From: Bdellovibrio bacteriovorus
Lineage (GTDB): Bacteria; Bdellovibrionota; Bdellovibrionia; Bdellovibrionales; Bdellovibrionaceae
Assembly (NCBI RefSeq): GCF_025558485.1
Contig: NZ_CP102930.1
Coordinates: 1,550,001 to 1,614,000 of the forward strand
Length of the DNA: 64,000 bases
Direction of reading: 5' to 3'
Each line of letters starts with the position of its first letter. Within the stretch, counting starts at the first letter, position 1. A program made the position numbers and the translations under genes. Of the stretch, positions 1 through 10,074 are shown one piece after another. Below the pieces are notes generated by a model that did not search any database, was not told the DNA's origin, and saw only the letters and a program-made list of their open reading frames with translations.

Positions 1-2
1 CC

Positions 3-569
3 CGCAACCTGGGGGCCGTTATGCATTGGAACCTGAAGGAAGAGGATTATACTCTGGCTGTTGGGTTTGCGCAGGATGGAAGGCAGTTACAAAGCGGCTG
101 GGCTTATTTTGCCAGCGTCGCTGTTGGAGATAATAAGATTTATGCAGATGATCCTTTTGTGCCACCTTCAGCGGCGACAAAGTTTGAACGTCTTGGCACC
201 TTGAAGGAACTGGATAGAAAATACGCTGGTGTCGGCGGTGCCTTGGGTGGAATCTGGGTGCACGGTCCGTGGTATCTGACGGGCTTTGCCGCGATCGGAC
301 CGTCCTGGCAAAAAGTGGTGGGCAGATTTTCGGGATCAGACGATTTTGACGAAAGCTTTGTCGGATTTTTTTCTGATGCGAAAGTGGGCGGAGGTTACAA
401 CGGGCAGATCCACGTTTTTGATATTCAGGTTCATTCCGATAATACCACCACGGATTTCTTGGGTGGGGCTGTGGACACCATCCAATTGGAAGCGCGCTTT
501 ACTTATTCTTATCGCATGTTAAACGTGGATATTCCGATTTTAAACTCGCTGTCATCTTTTCTTGATTAA
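3..569 (+). CDS. C-terminal part of an uncharacterised, probably outer-membrane protein (5' end outside window)
   Basis: The frame is open to the left edge of the window, so this is the tail of a longer gene; the internal ATG at 21 is probably not the real start. The visible ~188 residues are rich in alternating aromatic and polar residues and in glycine, with several segments that could form amphipathic beta strands. That fits a beta-barrel or a surface beta protein, but I recognise no family. It ends at a TAA and is followed within 20 bases by a two-way terminator shared with the convergent lpd gene. Function unknown. Confidence 0.6.
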   Translation, partial: RNLGAVMHWNLKEEDYTLAVGFAQDGRQLQSGWAYFASVAVGDNKIYADDPFVPPSAATKFERLGTLKELDRKYAGVGGALGGIWVHGPWYLTGFAAIGPSWQKVVGRFSGSDDFDESFVGFFSDAKVGGGYNGQIHVFDIQVHSDNTTTDFLGGAVDTIQLEARFTYSYRMLNVDIPILNSLSSFLD

Positions 570-583
570 GCGGGGGAAGAAAT

Positions 584-616
584 AAAAAAACCACAGCTTG
601 AGACTGTGGTTTTTAT
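584..616. terminator. Bidirectional terminator between the first gene and lpd
   Basis: The stem ccacag (591-596) pairs with ctgtgg (604-609). It has an A-run on the left and a T-run on the right, so it can end transcription from both convergent genes. Confidence 0.75.
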
Positions 617-654
617 TTTATTCTTTTGGGACCTGCCGGGGCAGGGCCGCAAGC

Positions 655-2064
655 TTACATTTGACGTTGGCGTTTTTCCACGGCCAGCGCCGCTTCGCGA
701 ACAACCTCTGACAGGGTCGGGTGGGCGTGGAAGGATCTTGCCAGATCTTCACTGCTGCCGCCGAACTCCATACAGACGATCACTTCGTGGATCAGCTCAG
801 ACACGCCCGGACCCACCATGTGGGCGCCAAGGATTTTGTCTGTTTTCTTATCCGCGATGATCTTCACAAAACCTTCTGTGTAACCTTTCGCACGTGCACG
901 GCCGTTGGCCATGAACGGGAATTTACCCACGTTGATCTCAAGGCCCTTTTCTTTGGCGTATTCTTCAGTGATGCCCACTGAAGCGATTTCCGGATGAGTG
1001 TAGATCACACCTGGAACCGTGTCGTAGTTCACGTGACCTGCGCCACCAGCCAGCATTTCTGCCAGTGCCACGCCTTCTTCTTCCGCTTTGTGCGCAAGCA
1101 TGGGGCCGGCAATAACGTCACCGATGGCATAAATGCCCGGAACGTTGGTTTGGTAGTGTTTATCCACGATGATACGACCCTGAGGATCTTTTTGAATGCC
1201 CACTTCCTCGCAACCCACACCGGTCGAGAAAGCTTTGCGTCCGGTGGAAACCAGAACAACATCTGCTTTCATGGAAGAAGATTTGCCGTCAGTTAGGGAC
1301 TCATAAGTCACTTCCACTCCGTCGTTACCGACTTTGGAGCCTGTGACCTTTGTGGAAAGTAGGAAGCTCATGCCTTCTTTTTCCAGGGATTTTTTAAGTA
1401 CATTCATGCAGTCCTGATCCATCGGGCCGCCCAAGCGGTTGGCATATTCGATCACAGTGACTTTTGCGCCCAAACGCTGCCATACAGAGCCCAGCTCCAA
1501 ACCGATCACACCACCACCGACAACGATCATGGATTTTGGAACCTGATCCAAAGCCAGAGCGCCCGTGTTGGAAACAATACGCTTTTCATCGTATTTCAGG
1601 AATGGAAGTTCAACAGGGACAGAACCCGTTGCAATACAGATGGATTTAGTCGTCAGAACTTGCGTGTTGCCGTCAGCGCCCTTCACTTCCACCTTGCCCG
1701 GAGCCACGATTTTTCCCATGCCGTTGAAAGGAGTGATCTTGTTCTTTTTGAACAGGAAGGCGATGCCTTCGGTGTTTTGTTTTACAACTTTATCCTTGCG
1801 AGCTTGCATAGTCGGAAGATCCAAATCCACTTTGGACACTTTCACACCGTGAGCCGCCAAATCATGCTGAGCCGCCTGATAGTGCTCCGAGCTTTCCAGA
1901 AGTGCCTTGGAAGGGATGCAACCCACGTTCAGGCATGTGCCACCGTAGGTCTTATCTTTTTCAATCACGGCTGTTTTAAGACCCAGCTGAGCTGCACGGA
2001 TGGCCCCCACATAACCGCCGGGACCGGAACCAATAATAATTAGATCAAATTGAGTGTCTGCCAT
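655..2064 (-). CDS. lpd: Dihydrolipoyl dehydrogenase (E3 of 2-oxoglutarate dehydrogenase)
   Basis: This 469-residue FAD/NAD flavoprotein reoxidises dihydrolipoamide on the E2 subunit of 2-oxo-acid dehydrogenases. An N-terminal FAD-binding GSGPGGY motif is present. The redox disulfide is Cys44/Cys49 in GGTCLNVGC. A second Rossmann glycine motif (VVGGGVIGLELG) binds NAD. The catalytic dyad His448/Glu453 lies in HPTLSE near the C-terminus. Length is normal for the family. It starts only 2 bases after the sucB stop, so it is the third gene of a sucA-sucB-lpd operon and probably serves mainly 2-oxoglutarate dehydrogenase. The same E3 could also serve pyruvate dehydrogenase if no other lpd exists. 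Confidence 0.96.
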   Translation of the reverse strand: MADTQFDLIIIGSGPGGYVGAIRAAQLGLKTAVIEKDKTYGGTCLNVGCIPSKALLESSEHYQAAQHDLAAHGVKVSKVDLDLPTMQARKDKVVKQNTEGIAFLFKKNKITPFNGMGKIVAPGKVEVKGADGNTQVLTTKSICIATGSVPVELPFLKYDEKRIVSNTGALALDQVPKSMIVVGGGVIGLELGSVWQRLGAKVTVIEYANRLGGPMDQDCMNVLKKSLEKEGMSFLLSTKVTGSKVGNDGVEVTYESLTDGKSSSMKADVVLVSTGRKAFSTGVGCEEVGIQKDPQGRIIVDKHYQTNVPGIYAIGDVIAGPMLAHKAEEEGVALAEMLAGGAGHVNYDTVPGVIYTHPEIASVGITEEYAKEKGLEINVGKFPFMANGRARAKGYTEGFVKIIADKKTDKILGAHMVGPGVSELIHEVIVCMEFGGSSEDLARSFHAHPTLSEVVREAALAVEKRQRQM

Positions 2065-2066
2065 GA

Positions 2067-3314
2067 TTATACCTCTAGAAGCAATCTTTCAGGATCTTCG
2101 ACAAGTTCTTTAATTTTCACAAGGAAGCTGACTGCTTCTTTGCCATCGATAATACGGTGATCGTAAGTCAAAGCCAGATACATCATCGGGCGAATTTCCA
2201 CTTTACCGTTGATCGCCATTGGACGATCCTGGATTTTGTGAAGGCCCAGAATAGCTGACTGTGGGAAGTTCAGGATTGGAGTTGAAAGCAGAGAACCGAA
2301 CACTCCGCCATTGGTGATTGAGAATGTGCCGCCGCCCAGATCGTTCGGTGTGATTTTACCATCACGACCTTTTGCAGCCAAATCACGGATTGCCAGTTCA
2401 ATACCAGCCAATGAAAGTGTATCAGCATCTTTCACATTCGGAACCATCAGGCCTCTTTCGGTCGATACCGCGATACCGATATTGTAGTAGTTGTGGTACT
2501 CGATATCGGTGCCGTTGATCCATGCGTTGACCGCAGGGAAGTCTTTCAGTGCTTCAACCACGGCTTTTACGAAGAAGCCATTGAAGCCCAGGTTCACACC
2601 GTACTTTTCTTTGAACTTGTCTTTGTATTTAGAACGAAGCTCCATCACTTTGCCCATGTCCACTTCGTTGAAGGTGGTCAAAAGAGCTGCCGTGTTTTGT
2701 GCTTCTTTCAGTTTTTCAGAAATACGTTTGCGGATGGTGGTCATCGGAACAAGCTTTTTATCTCCCTGCTTGGAAGGACCGCTAGCAACCGGAGTTACTG
2801 TCGCAGCAGGTTTTGCTGCAGGAGCAGGAGCCGCCGCTTTCGCCGCGGGCTGGGCATCAAGAACGTCACCTTTAGTCAGGCGGCCGTCTTTGCCTGTTCC
2901 AGAGATCGCAGAAGGATCCAGACCCTTTTCGGTTACGATTCTGTTAACAGCAGGGGACAAGTGCGCAGACGCGGCGGCAGCCGGAAGAGCTGCAGCACCG
3001 GCAGGTGCGGAAGCTGGAGCAGCTGCCTTTGGAGCTTCAGCCGCAGGAACTGCTGCGCCTGCAGCAGGTTTTGCATCTGTATCAAGAGTTGCAACCGTAG
3101 CACCGATTTGTACAACGGCACCGGCTTCGCAGCCCGGATTGATCGTCAATACACCGTCATTTTCAGCAACAACTTCCACGCTGGCTTTGTCGGTTTCAAG
3201 AAGCATAAGAACTTCATTGCGTTTTACAAAGTCGCCGGATTTTTTAGTCCAACTGCCGATGGTTGCTTCTGTGATGGATTCCCCAACCGCGGGAACTTTA
3301 ATCTCTTGTTTCAT
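2067..3314 (-). CDS. sucB: Dihydrolipoyllysine succinyltransferase (E2 of 2-oxoglutarate dehydrogenase)
   Basis: This is the 415-residue core subunit that transfers the succinyl group from lipoamide to CoA in the TCA cycle. In order it has one N-terminal lipoyl domain with lipoyl-lysine Lys43 (ETDKAS), an Ala/Pro-rich hinge (about residues 81-116), a peripheral subunit-binding domain (about 117-152), a second Ala/Pro linker and the catalytic acyltransferase domain. The active-site motif DHRIIDG carries His386 and Asp390. The start is supported by an AAAGGA ribosome-binding site upstream of the ATG. It is separated by 94 bases from sucA upstream and by 2 bases from lpd downstream. A single lipoyl domain and pairing with a SucA-type E1 favour succinyl- over acetyltransferase. 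Confidence 0.95.
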   Translation of the reverse strand: MKQEIKVPAVGESITEATIGSWTKKSGDFVKRNEVLMLLETDKASVEVVAENDGVLTINPGCEAGAVVQIGATVATLDTDAKPAAGAAVPAAEAPKAAAPASAPAGAAALPAAAASAHLSPAVNRIVTEKGLDPSAISGTGKDGRLTKGDVLDAQPAAKAAAPAPAAKPAATVTPVASGPSKQGDKKLVPMTTIRKRISEKLKEAQNTAALLTTFNEVDMGKVMELRSKYKDKFKEKYGVNLGFNGFFVKAVVEALKDFPAVNAWINGTDIEYHNYYNIGIAVSTERGLMVPNVKDADTLSLAGIELAIRDLAAKGRDGKITPNDLGGGTFSITNGGVFGSLLSTPILNFPQSAILGLHKIQDRPMAINGKVEIRPMMYLALTYDHRIIDGKEAVSFLVKIKELVEDPERLLLEV

Positions 3315-3408
3315 GGCAACGTCCTTTTTTAAATCTTTCTAAAAATCAAATTACTTACTACTTCAGCTTCTGCGGCATTCGCCGCGCCAGCTCTGTCGAT
3401 CCAGTTGA

Positions 3409-6114
3409 CTACTTACTGAACACGGCTTTTACGATTTCAGCTTGTTCGTTTCTGTGTCTGTAGATAGAGCCGGTCGCCGGAGAGGATCTCTCTGGACGGC
3501 CCACGTATTCAAAGCCCAGTTTCAGGCCGGCTTTGGATACGACATCAACAAACTTGAAATACACGTTTTGGAAGGCACCCATGTTCTTTGGTTCTTCCTG
3601 AGCCCAGATCAAAGTCTTCGCTTTCGGGTAAGACTTCAAAACCTCTGTCACTTGGGCCGCTGGGAATGGATAGATTTGTTCCAGACGAACCAGTGCGACG
3701 TTTTCTTTTTTGGACTTTTCTCGTTCTTCCAGAAGTTCGTAGTAAAGCTTACCAGAAACGAAAACGACCGTGTCCACTTTGGATTTATCAACAGTGTCAG
3801 CAATCACTTCCTGGAAGCGACCTTTTGCCAGCTCGTCAATTGTGGAAACAGCACGCGGGTGACGAAGTAAAGATTTTGGCGACATCACCACTAGCGGTTT
3901 GCGGAAGTCACGGCAAACTTGGCGGCGAAGAGCATGGTAGATTTGCGCCGGTGTCGTTAGATTCACAACCTGCATATTGTTCTGAGCACAAAGCTGCAGG
4001 AAACGTTCAAGACGGGCAGAGGAGTGTTCCGGGCCCTGGCCTTCGTAGCCGTGAGGCAGAAGAAGAACCAAGCCGCTCATTTGCTGCCATTTGGATTCGC
4101 CAGCCGCCAGATATTGGTCGATCACGATTTGAGCGCCATTCACGAAATCACCAAACTGGGCCTCCCACATAACCAACGGTTGTGGGTTGTGAACAGTGTA
4201 GCCGTATTCGTAACCCATAACGCCATATTCGGACAGAATACTTTCTGCCACCAGCAGTTGAGCTTTTGGATTCAAGTCAGCCAGTGGGAAGTAAGCTTTG
4301 CCGGTTTTGAAATCATACATGCCCGCGTGACGGTGAGTGAACGTGCCGCGCACGCAGTCTTCACCAGTCAGACGCACGTTGGTGCCTTCACTAAGCAGGG
4401 AACCGTAGGCCAGCATTTCGCCCATACCCCAGTCGATGTTTTCTTTTCCTGTGCCCATGGCTTTACGGGCTTCCAGAAGCTTGATCAGTTTTGGGTGAGG
4501 TGTGAAGTCCGCAGGGTAGCTGCCGATTTTTTCACCGATTTGTTTTAGCTTCGCCAGATCGAAAGTGGTGTCGGCGGGCTTTTCAAAATCAGAGTCCTTG
4601 GACTTGCGAAGACCTTTCCAGTTTCCTTCAAACTTGAAGTTTTTAAGTTTCGGAGGATTCTTTTTGGTGTCTTCATAGATTTTCTGCAAACGATCCATCG
4701 CCTGAGTGTAAAGGTCTTCAGACGTTTTTTGATCCACACTGCCTTCGGCAGCCAGTTTTTTTGCAAACAACTCACGAACAGTGGCGTGAGTTTTGATCAG
4801 CTCATACATTTGCGGCTGAGTGAACGCAGGTTCGTCACCTTCATTGTGACCGAATTTACGATAGCACAGAAGATTGATTACAACGTCCTTGCCGAATTCC
4901 TGACGATAGCGAAGGGCGATATCCATCGCGCGCACCGCACTTTCAACGTCGTCACCATTCACATGCAGAACAGGTGTGAAAGTCATCTTGGCCGCATCAG
5001 AAGCATAACGAGTGGAGCGGGTGTCTTTGCCGCTGGTCGTGAACCCCACCTGATTGTCGATGACGATATGCAGAGTTCCGCCTGTGGAGTGCGAATGAAC
5101 CCCTGCCATTTGCAGGGTTTCCTGTACGATGCCCTGACCGGCAAACGCCGCATCACCGTGGATCAAAACAGGAACGACATTCTTCTTGCCGGCAGCCCCG
5201 ATTTGATCCTGAGCCGAACGCGCCATACCCAGTGCCACCGCATTTACGGTTTCCAGGTGAGAAGGGTTGTAGGCCAGCGTGACCTTGCAAGTGCCTGTTG
5301 CGGTTTTCTTTTCCGTGACATAGCCCAAGTGGTACTTCACGTCGTTGTCGAAGTCCTCGATAGGTTCTGCCAGTTCCAATGGACCGTTGAAGTCACCAAA
5401 GACGTACTCTTCAGGTTTTCCGAAGAAGTTCACCAGAATGTTCACGCGACCACGGTGGGCCATGCCCACGTAAACTTCCTGAACTTGCTGAGCCGTGCCT
5501 TTGTTCACCAGGGCATCCATCATAGGCAGGATGGAGTCAGCCCCCTCCACAGAGAAACGTTTTGTGCCGACGTAGCGAGTGTGTACGAATTTTTCCAATG
5601 ACTCTGCCTTGGTCAAAGAAGCCAGTGCATTCTTCTTGTCTTCCAAGGAAAGTTTCGCAGGATTGCTTTCAAACTGCTGTGTCAGCCATTGCACTTCTTT
5701 GGGAGCCGCATCAGCCGCCTGTAAAGAAAGAGTTCCGCAGTATGTGGCTTTCAGATGATTGATGATATCACTTAACGTGGCATTGGCTTTGCCGATCACA
5801 GAGCCGATTTGGAATTTTGCTGTCAGATCTTTTTCTGTCAGACCGAAGCGTTTCAGCGAAAGAAGCTCACTGGCTTGCGGAGCATAGAGGGGATTCAGAT
5901 TGGCTTCAGTGTGTCCGTCAGCGCGATAGGCCTGGATCAGTTGGAAGACGGCAAGCTCTTTGTCGGACATTCCGAATTTACCACCCTGGGCAAACTCAAC
6001 ACCTTCAAAAAAACTTTTCCATTCAACTGCCAAAGAATCCGGATTCGCTTTGAAATCAGCATAGAGTTGTTCGATATATTCTAGATTCGCACTGTTGATG
6101 CCACTGTTGCTCAC
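3409..6114 (-). CDS. sucA: 2-oxoglutarate dehydrogenase E1 component
   Basis: This thiamine-diphosphate enzyme decarboxylates 2-oxoglutarate and passes the succinyl group to the lipoyl domain of SucB. The N-terminus carries the E2-binding helix typical of SucA (EYIEQLYADF). The body shows the E1 signatures YVGMAHRGRVN, HGDAAFAGQG and RKFGHNEGDEP. I chose a GTG start at 6114 because GAGG stands 5-6 bases upstream and the protein then begins like known SucA proteins, giving 901 residues. The in-frame upstream codon at 6156 would add 14 residues lying partly across the ribosome-binding site. It is the first gene of sucA-sucB-lpd; a long hairpin element lies directly upstream of its ribosome-binding site. 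Confidence 0.95.
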   Translation of the reverse strand: MSNSGINSANLEYIEQLYADFKANPDSLAVEWKSFFEGVEFAQGGKFGMSDKELAVFQLIQAYRADGHTEANLNPLYAPQASELLSLKRFGLTEKDLTAKFQIGSVIGKANATLSDIINHLKATYCGTLSLQAADAAPKEVQWLTQQFESNPAKLSLEDKKNALASLTKAESLEKFVHTRYVGTKRFSVEGADSILPMMDALVNKGTAQQVQEVYVGMAHRGRVNILVNFFGKPEEYVFGDFNGPLELAEPIEDFDNDVKYHLGYVTEKKTATGTCKVTLAYNPSHLETVNAVALGMARSAQDQIGAAGKKNVVPVLIHGDAAFAGQGIVQETLQMAGVHSHSTGGTLHIVIDNQVGFTTSGKDTRSTRYASDAAKMTFTPVLHVNGDDVESAVRAMDIALRYRQEFGKDVVINLLCYRKFGHNEGDEPAFTQPQMYELIKTHATVRELFAKKLAAEGSVDQKTSEDLYTQAMDRLQKIYEDTKKNPPKLKNFKFEGNWKGLRKSKDSDFEKPADTTFDLAKLKQIGEKIGSYPADFTPHPKLIKLLEARKAMGTGKENIDWGMGEMLAYGSLLSEGTNVRLTGEDCVRGTFTHRHAGMYDFKTGKAYFPLADLNPKAQLLVAESILSEYGVMGYEYGYTVHNPQPLVMWEAQFGDFVNGAQIVIDQYLAAGESKWQQMSGLVLLLPHGYEGQGPEHSSARLERFLQLCAQNNMQVVNLTTPAQIYHALRRQVCRDFRKPLVVMSPKSLLRHPRAVSTIDELAKGRFQEVIADTVDKSKVDTVVFVSGKLYYELLEEREKSKKENVALVRLEQIYPFPAAQVTEVLKSYPKAKTLIWAQEEPKNMGAFQNVYFKFVDVVSKAGLKLGFEYVGRPERSSPATGSIYRHRNEQAEIVKAVFSK

Positions 6115-6140
6115 GATTAACCTCAAACGTCGATTGTTGA

Positions 6141-6240
6141 GCGAACCGTTAGACAAATTAACTCCGCGTTGCTGCGTCGTCGATGTACAGGGAGTACGCC
6201 TTCCTCCATGCGCCTTGATTTAACTTGTCTAACGGTTCGC
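6141..6240. repeat. Long hairpin element, copy 1 (upstream of sucA and gpmA)
   Basis: The outer arms 6141-6161 and 6220-6240 are complementary at 20 of 21 positions. The one mismatch is A-C on the plus strand and therefore U-G on the minus strand. Between them is a GC-rich core with the pattern gctgcgtcgtcg, gtac, 5 bases, gtacgcc, ttcctcc, gcgccttg. The same core order recurs at 47.9 kb and 56.3 kb. It lies between the divergent sucA and gpmA genes, within about 30 bases of the sucA start codon. Confidence 0.8.
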
Positions 6241-6371
6241 TTGCGCTCGCTAATTTTTCAAAAAGTTGGGGATTTGACACGTCTTAATGCGCAGCAAAAC
6301 GCCAGCTTTTGATGTTATTTAAAGCCCTGTCATGATAGCTCTTTTTCTATCCAAAATGAAGGAGTTTAAAC

Positions 6372-7118
6372 GTGTATAAGTTGGTGCTAATTCGACACGG
6401 TGAAAGTGTGTGGAACCAGGAGAATCGCTTCACTGGCTGGCAGGACGTAGATCTTTCCGAAAAAGGTCGAGCGGAAGCTCTAAAGGGTGGCAAGGCTCTT
6501 CGTGAAAAAGGCTTCAATTTCGACGTCGCTTATACAAGCATGCTTAAAAGAGCGATTAAAACTCTGAATTTCGTACTCGATGAGGTTGATCAAGTGTGGC
6601 TTCCTGTCCACAAAGACTGGCGTTTGAACGAAAGACACTACGGAGCACTTCAAGGTTTGAATAAGGCCGAGACTGCGGCCCGTCATGGTGAGGAGCAGGT
6701 GAAGATCTGGCGCCGTAGTTACGACACTCCGCCACCTCCGATGGAGCTGAGTGATCCTCGTCACCCTAGTCACGACCCTCGATACAAGGATGTGGATGCT
6801 AAACTTTTGCCTAGCAACGAATCCCTGAAAGACACCGTTGCGCGCTTTTTGCCGCTGTGGAATAGCACGATTGCACCTGCTGTAAAATCAGGCAAAAAAG
6901 TGCTGATTGTGGCTCACGGGAACAGTTTGCGCGCCCTGATGCAGCATTTGGAAGGGATGACCCCGGACGAGATCATGGGCGTCAATATGCCAACAGGTAT
7001 TCCGATGATGTACGAACTGGATGCCAACTTGAAGGTTCTTAAGAAAGAATTCATCGGCGATCCGGAAGAAGTGAAGGCCGCTATCGAGGCCGTTGCCAAC
7101 CAAGGCAAGGCCAAATAA
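6372..7118 (+). CDS. gpmA: 2,3-bisphosphoglycerate-dependent phosphoglycerate mutase
   Basis: This cytoplasmic glycolytic/gluconeogenic enzyme interconverts 3- and 2-phosphoglycerate. The phospho-acceptor histidine is His9 in LIRHGES. Substrate-binding residues appear in [15 protein letters not shown], and Glu87 lies in [13 protein letters not shown]. The second histidine is in [11 protein letters not shown]. At 248 residues it has the usual length for the dPGM family. Translation starts at GTG (6372) behind an AAGGAG at 6359-6364. It is a single gene, divergent from sucA, and ends in a strong terminator. Confidence 0.96.
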   Translation: MYKLVLIRHGESVWNQENRFTGWQDVDLSEKGRAEALKGGKALREKGFNFDVAYTSMLKRAIKTLNFVLDEVDQVWLPVHKDWRLNERHYGALQGLNKAETAARHGEEQVKIWRRSYDTPPPPMELSDPRHPSHDPRYKDVDAKLLPSNESLKDTVARFLPLWNSTIAPAVKSGKKVLIVAHGNSLRALMQHLEGMTPDEIMGVNMPTGIPMMYELDANLKVLKKEFIGDPEEVKAAIEAVANQGKAK

Positions 7119-7128
7119 GTGCTTCAAC

Positions 7129-7157
7129 AAAGGCTCCGAGAGGAGCCTTTCCTTTTT
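7129..7157 (+). terminator. Terminator after gpmA
   Basis: The stem aaaggctcc / ggagccttt is followed by ccttttt. It sits 10 bases after the gpmA stop codon. Confidence 0.85.
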
Positions 7158-7284
7158 GTCATACGGGAATGATACATAAAATGTTTTGAAGTGATACAAA
7201 ACCCCCGCGAATGAGTCACGTTTGCCCTGTCTTTTCTTAAGTTTGATACGATTAATGTCGATACAAGAGACAGGAGAAACCACC

Positions 7285-10074
7285 GTGAAATCAGTCCGTA
7301 AGGCACGTTCTGTCTTTAATAACAGGGGAAGCGCTTTCGTCCAGGCTCTTGTGGCCGTGGGTGTGGTCGGCGTTATGATCTACTTCCTTTCGCCGACGGT
7401 CATTAAGCACAAGACGCAGGTTACAAAGACAGCTTCGATCATCACAGCACGCCTGGCGTTACATTCCATGGTCGATTACACTTTATTTGGTATTCGCCAG
7501 CGCTGGTGTTTTTCAGAATCCTGGATGCAGGAAAGTTGCGGGAAGAGTGTCCCTGCGACGGCAGTTGAGCTGTTAAGCCATCCGCGTTCCGTCGAACGTA
7601 TCCTGATGAAAAAAGAAACGGTCGATTTCCTGCGTTTGATTGGGATTGCAAATCCGGAAAAAGTACCGGTTTCTAAAATCCATCAGAGAATTAATATTGA
7701 GTCCTTCTCGGCCCTGCACCCTGTTTACAAAATCGTAGCGGATCTTAAGGGTTATACAGTTGCTTCCATCGACGTTGAAATTTCACGCGACGTGCGAGCC
7801 TCCATTCCGGAATACGGTCGCGAAGTGTATTTGCGCATTGACGTTAGTTTGCTGGACCGCTCAGGCAAAGTGATCGAAGTGGGCTCCAGCACTTTGAAAA
7901 CGACTTCTTATGTCGGGGTTTATCCTCGTGAGGTTGGAAGTTTCGCCGTTATGGTGGCCGGTGATCTTTATCTGGATAAAACCTCCAACTCGACATCAGG
8001 CTTGAAAAAAGGCGACGCGCTTATCAAGCAGACGGGGTCTCGTCTGGCCAACATCAAATACCCGGGGCTGATCTTTGAAAGTCCGGTCTTTGTGAACGGC
8101 TCGATTCATCTGCCGATGGCTCCGGATTCCGGTGCTGATCTCACGGGGGGTGACACTGTTTATACTCCGGTAACTTTTAAAGACAAAGTGGTTCTGGGTG
8201 ATGGTCCGGTGATGCGCAATAATCAAGAATTTAAACCACGCTACGCCGGTCAACAGGACGATCAGTTCTGGGCTCAGATTCGTCAGTTCGGTGGCTTCCA
8301 AAAGGGTGTCGAAGTCGATGGGGCGCGGGATTTGGGGTTGGACTATCTTTCCGGGTTTGCCACGGGTGAAACTGTGAATGCGAGTTTGATGGCTCAGTGT
8401 TTGCGCCATGAAAAGATCAAATACGAGTTATCTAATACCGAGAACAGTCAGTTGACCGGGCAGTTGTTGGGGCAAAAGGGAAGCAAGTATAATTATCGTT
8501 TGGCCTTAACAGACGGGAATATGTTCACCGTTCAGAATAAGGACGTTGAAAAACCGAATTCTCCTGATAATTGGTGGGGCTTCCGTGATCTCTTGAAAGG
8601 TTTTTCTCTAAGTCAGGAGAAGTTGGCGGCTACAAGATATAATATCAAGTTCGGGAACATGTATCTTACCGGGGAAATTCCGGCAGAAGGCTCTGTAACT
8701 CTGGAGCCGAAGATCGACCTGCGCCCTCTGGAAAAGAGTTTGGAGCGCCAGACCAGTCAGGCGGAGTCTGATGTGAACAGCAGTCAGGCACGCTTGAATC
8801 AGGCGGCTCGTTCGGTGGAACGGGCTGCTCGTGATGTGAATGATGCTGAAAGTGCTGTGGATAGAGAAGAACGTCGTAACCCTGTTGATAAAGATCGTCT
8901 GGCTCGTGCGCGCTCTAATTTATACAGTGCCCGTAATGATTTGGCGCAGGCCAAACAATACAAGGACCGTATGGAAGCTGAGCTGGATGCGAACGAACGC
9001 AAACTCAGTGCGACGCGCGAACAGTTGCGTAAAGTCCGTGCCAGTATGGATATTCAGCCGAAGATCCATATCTCTATGAAAAAACCCCTGAAGCCAGGGG
9101 ATGATCCGGAAAAGAATAATTCTAATGCGTCCTTCCAGGACTTGGATATCAGTTTCGACAATGCCTCCATGTTGGTTAACTCCATGGGAGAGCGGCTGCC
9201 GGTTTCGTTGGAGCTGGTGGCTTATGATGTTGGTTATTATGATGGGCGAAATCTGAGAAAAAACTGGGCAGCAGGTAACAACAAAGGCTGGCTGGTGTTC
9301 GAACCAGATGGAGCGGATTTTAAGGTCGGTTCTCGTCTTCAGGACTCTTCCGGGCGTGCCAAGTCCGGCTATCCTGAGGATGTAGATCCTTATATCAATC
9401 TGGATAAAGCCTGTGAGGCTCTTGGTAAAAGCTCATCGGCCTTTGGCGGATCTGACTGGTCCCAGTCATTTGCATCATCGGCACGGCAGTCCTGGTCATT
9501 TACAGCGAAGTATGGCGAGGCTAAGGATTTTGTCTTCGACAGAAACAATGCTTACTGGGACAACAGCGGCGGCAGTACCGCAGCTTTCCAGGTCGTGTCT
9601 TTGGCAAAAACCTGTTACATCAAGTCCGACGCGAATTTTGTATCAGGCTTTATGAACTGTGAAAAACTGGTTATTGAGTCTCGTGATAAACCGTTAAGGA
9701 TTGTCGGCAGCTTCATTCTTTCACAGGGCATGTCCATCGATGACTCTGCTTATCGCAGCGGTATTCGTTGGAGCACTATCTATCATGCCATGGCGACTTA
9801 CGAACTTCGTAAGGCGGGTGTTCTTAAAGGGAACAATAGCGCTGATTGTTCTGTGATCAATCGTTATCCGGTATGGCATCCGTATCCAAGCATCACAGAT
9901 GTTTCCAATTTGTACAGATGTAATGCCATTTCCCTGCGTGCCAAGGCTGATCCGTTCCGATGGACCTCGGTGGACCCGGATTGTGGCTTTATTAAGAATG
10001 GTAACTCGACAGTTTGTAAAAACCGTCTGGTGCGATTCTATGTTTTGGAAATTTCACGGGAGTCCGGCATATGA
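7285..10074 (+). CDS. Large pseudopilin-like exported protein with central coiled coil
   Basis: This protein has 929 residues. The N-terminus looks like a prepilin: a short basic leader ending RG (Gly15), then a ~20-residue hydrophobic helix. The +5 residue, normally Glu, is Gln20. A coiled-coil stretch rich in Arg, Ala and Glu covers about residues 479-589. The rest is a large predicted extracytoplasmic part with no family I recognise. I chose GTG 7285 because AGGAG lies at 7272-7276; ATG 7255 and an earlier ATG at 7222 are in frame but lack a good ribosome-binding site. Its stop overlaps the next prepilin gene (ATGA), so it is the first gene of a minor-pseudopilin-type operon. A role in type II secretion or type IV pilus tip assembly is inferred from context only. 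Confidence 0.75.
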   Translation: MKSVRKARSVFNNRGSAFVQALVAVGVVGVMIYFLSPTVIKHKTQVTKTASIITARLALHSMVDYTLFGIRQRWCFSESWMQESCGKSVPATAVELLSHPRSVERILMKKETVDFLRLIGIANPEKVPVSKIHQRINIESFSALHPVYKIVADLKGYTVASIDVEISRDVRASIPEYGREVYLRIDVSLLDRSGKVIEVGSSTLKTTSYVGVYPREVGSFAVMVAGDLYLDKTSNSTSGLKKGDALIKQTGSRLANIKYPGLIFESPVFVNGSIHLPMAPDSGADLTGGDTVYTPVTFKDKVVLGDGPVMRNNQEFKPRYAGQQDDQFWAQIRQFGGFQKGVEVDGARDLGLDYLSGFATGETVNASLMAQCLRHEKIKYELSNTENSQLTGQLLGQKGSKYNYRLALTDGNMFTVQNKDVEKPNSPDNWWGFRDLLKGFSLSQEKLAATRYNIKFGNMYLTGEIPAEGSVTLEPKIDLRPLEKSLERQTSQAESDVNSSQARLNQAARSVERAARDVNDAESAVDREERRNPVDKDRLARARSNLYSARNDLAQAKQYKDRMEAELDANERKLSATREQLRKVRASMDIQPKIHISMKKPLKPGDDPEKNNSNASFQDLDISFDNASMLVNSMGERLPVSLELVAYDVGYYDGRNLRKNWAAGNNKGWLVFEPDGADFKVGSRLQDSSGRAKSGYPEDVDPYINLDKACEALGKSSSAFGGSDWSQSFASSARQSWSFTAKYGEAKDFVFDRNNAYWDNSGGSTAAFQVVSLAKTCYIKSDANFVSGFMNCEKLVIESRDKPLRIVGSFILSQGMSIDDSAYRSGIRWSTIYHAMATYELRKAGVLKGNNSADCSVINRYPVWHPYPSITDVSNLYRCNAISLRAKADPFRWTSVDPDCGFIKNGNSTVCKNRLVRFYVLEISRESGI

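Noticed and set aside
2491-3342. Two long plus-strand ORFs (283 and 279 codons) opposite sucB
   Set aside because: They run antisense to a fully typical sucB whose Ala/Pro-rich codons leave the other strand open. There is no ribosome-binding site or protein-like composition.
3315-3408. Open frame of about 26 codons on the minus strand between sucA and sucB
   Set aside because: Too short, no start with a ribosome-binding site, and the neighbouring frame is open as well. Nothing indicates coding.
7237-7264. Sigma-28 (FliA)-like promoter before the pseudopilin operon (TTAAGTTT, GTCGATAC)
   Set aside because: Spacing is 12 instead of 11, only partial matches, and it would leave almost no room before the ribosome-binding site at 7272.
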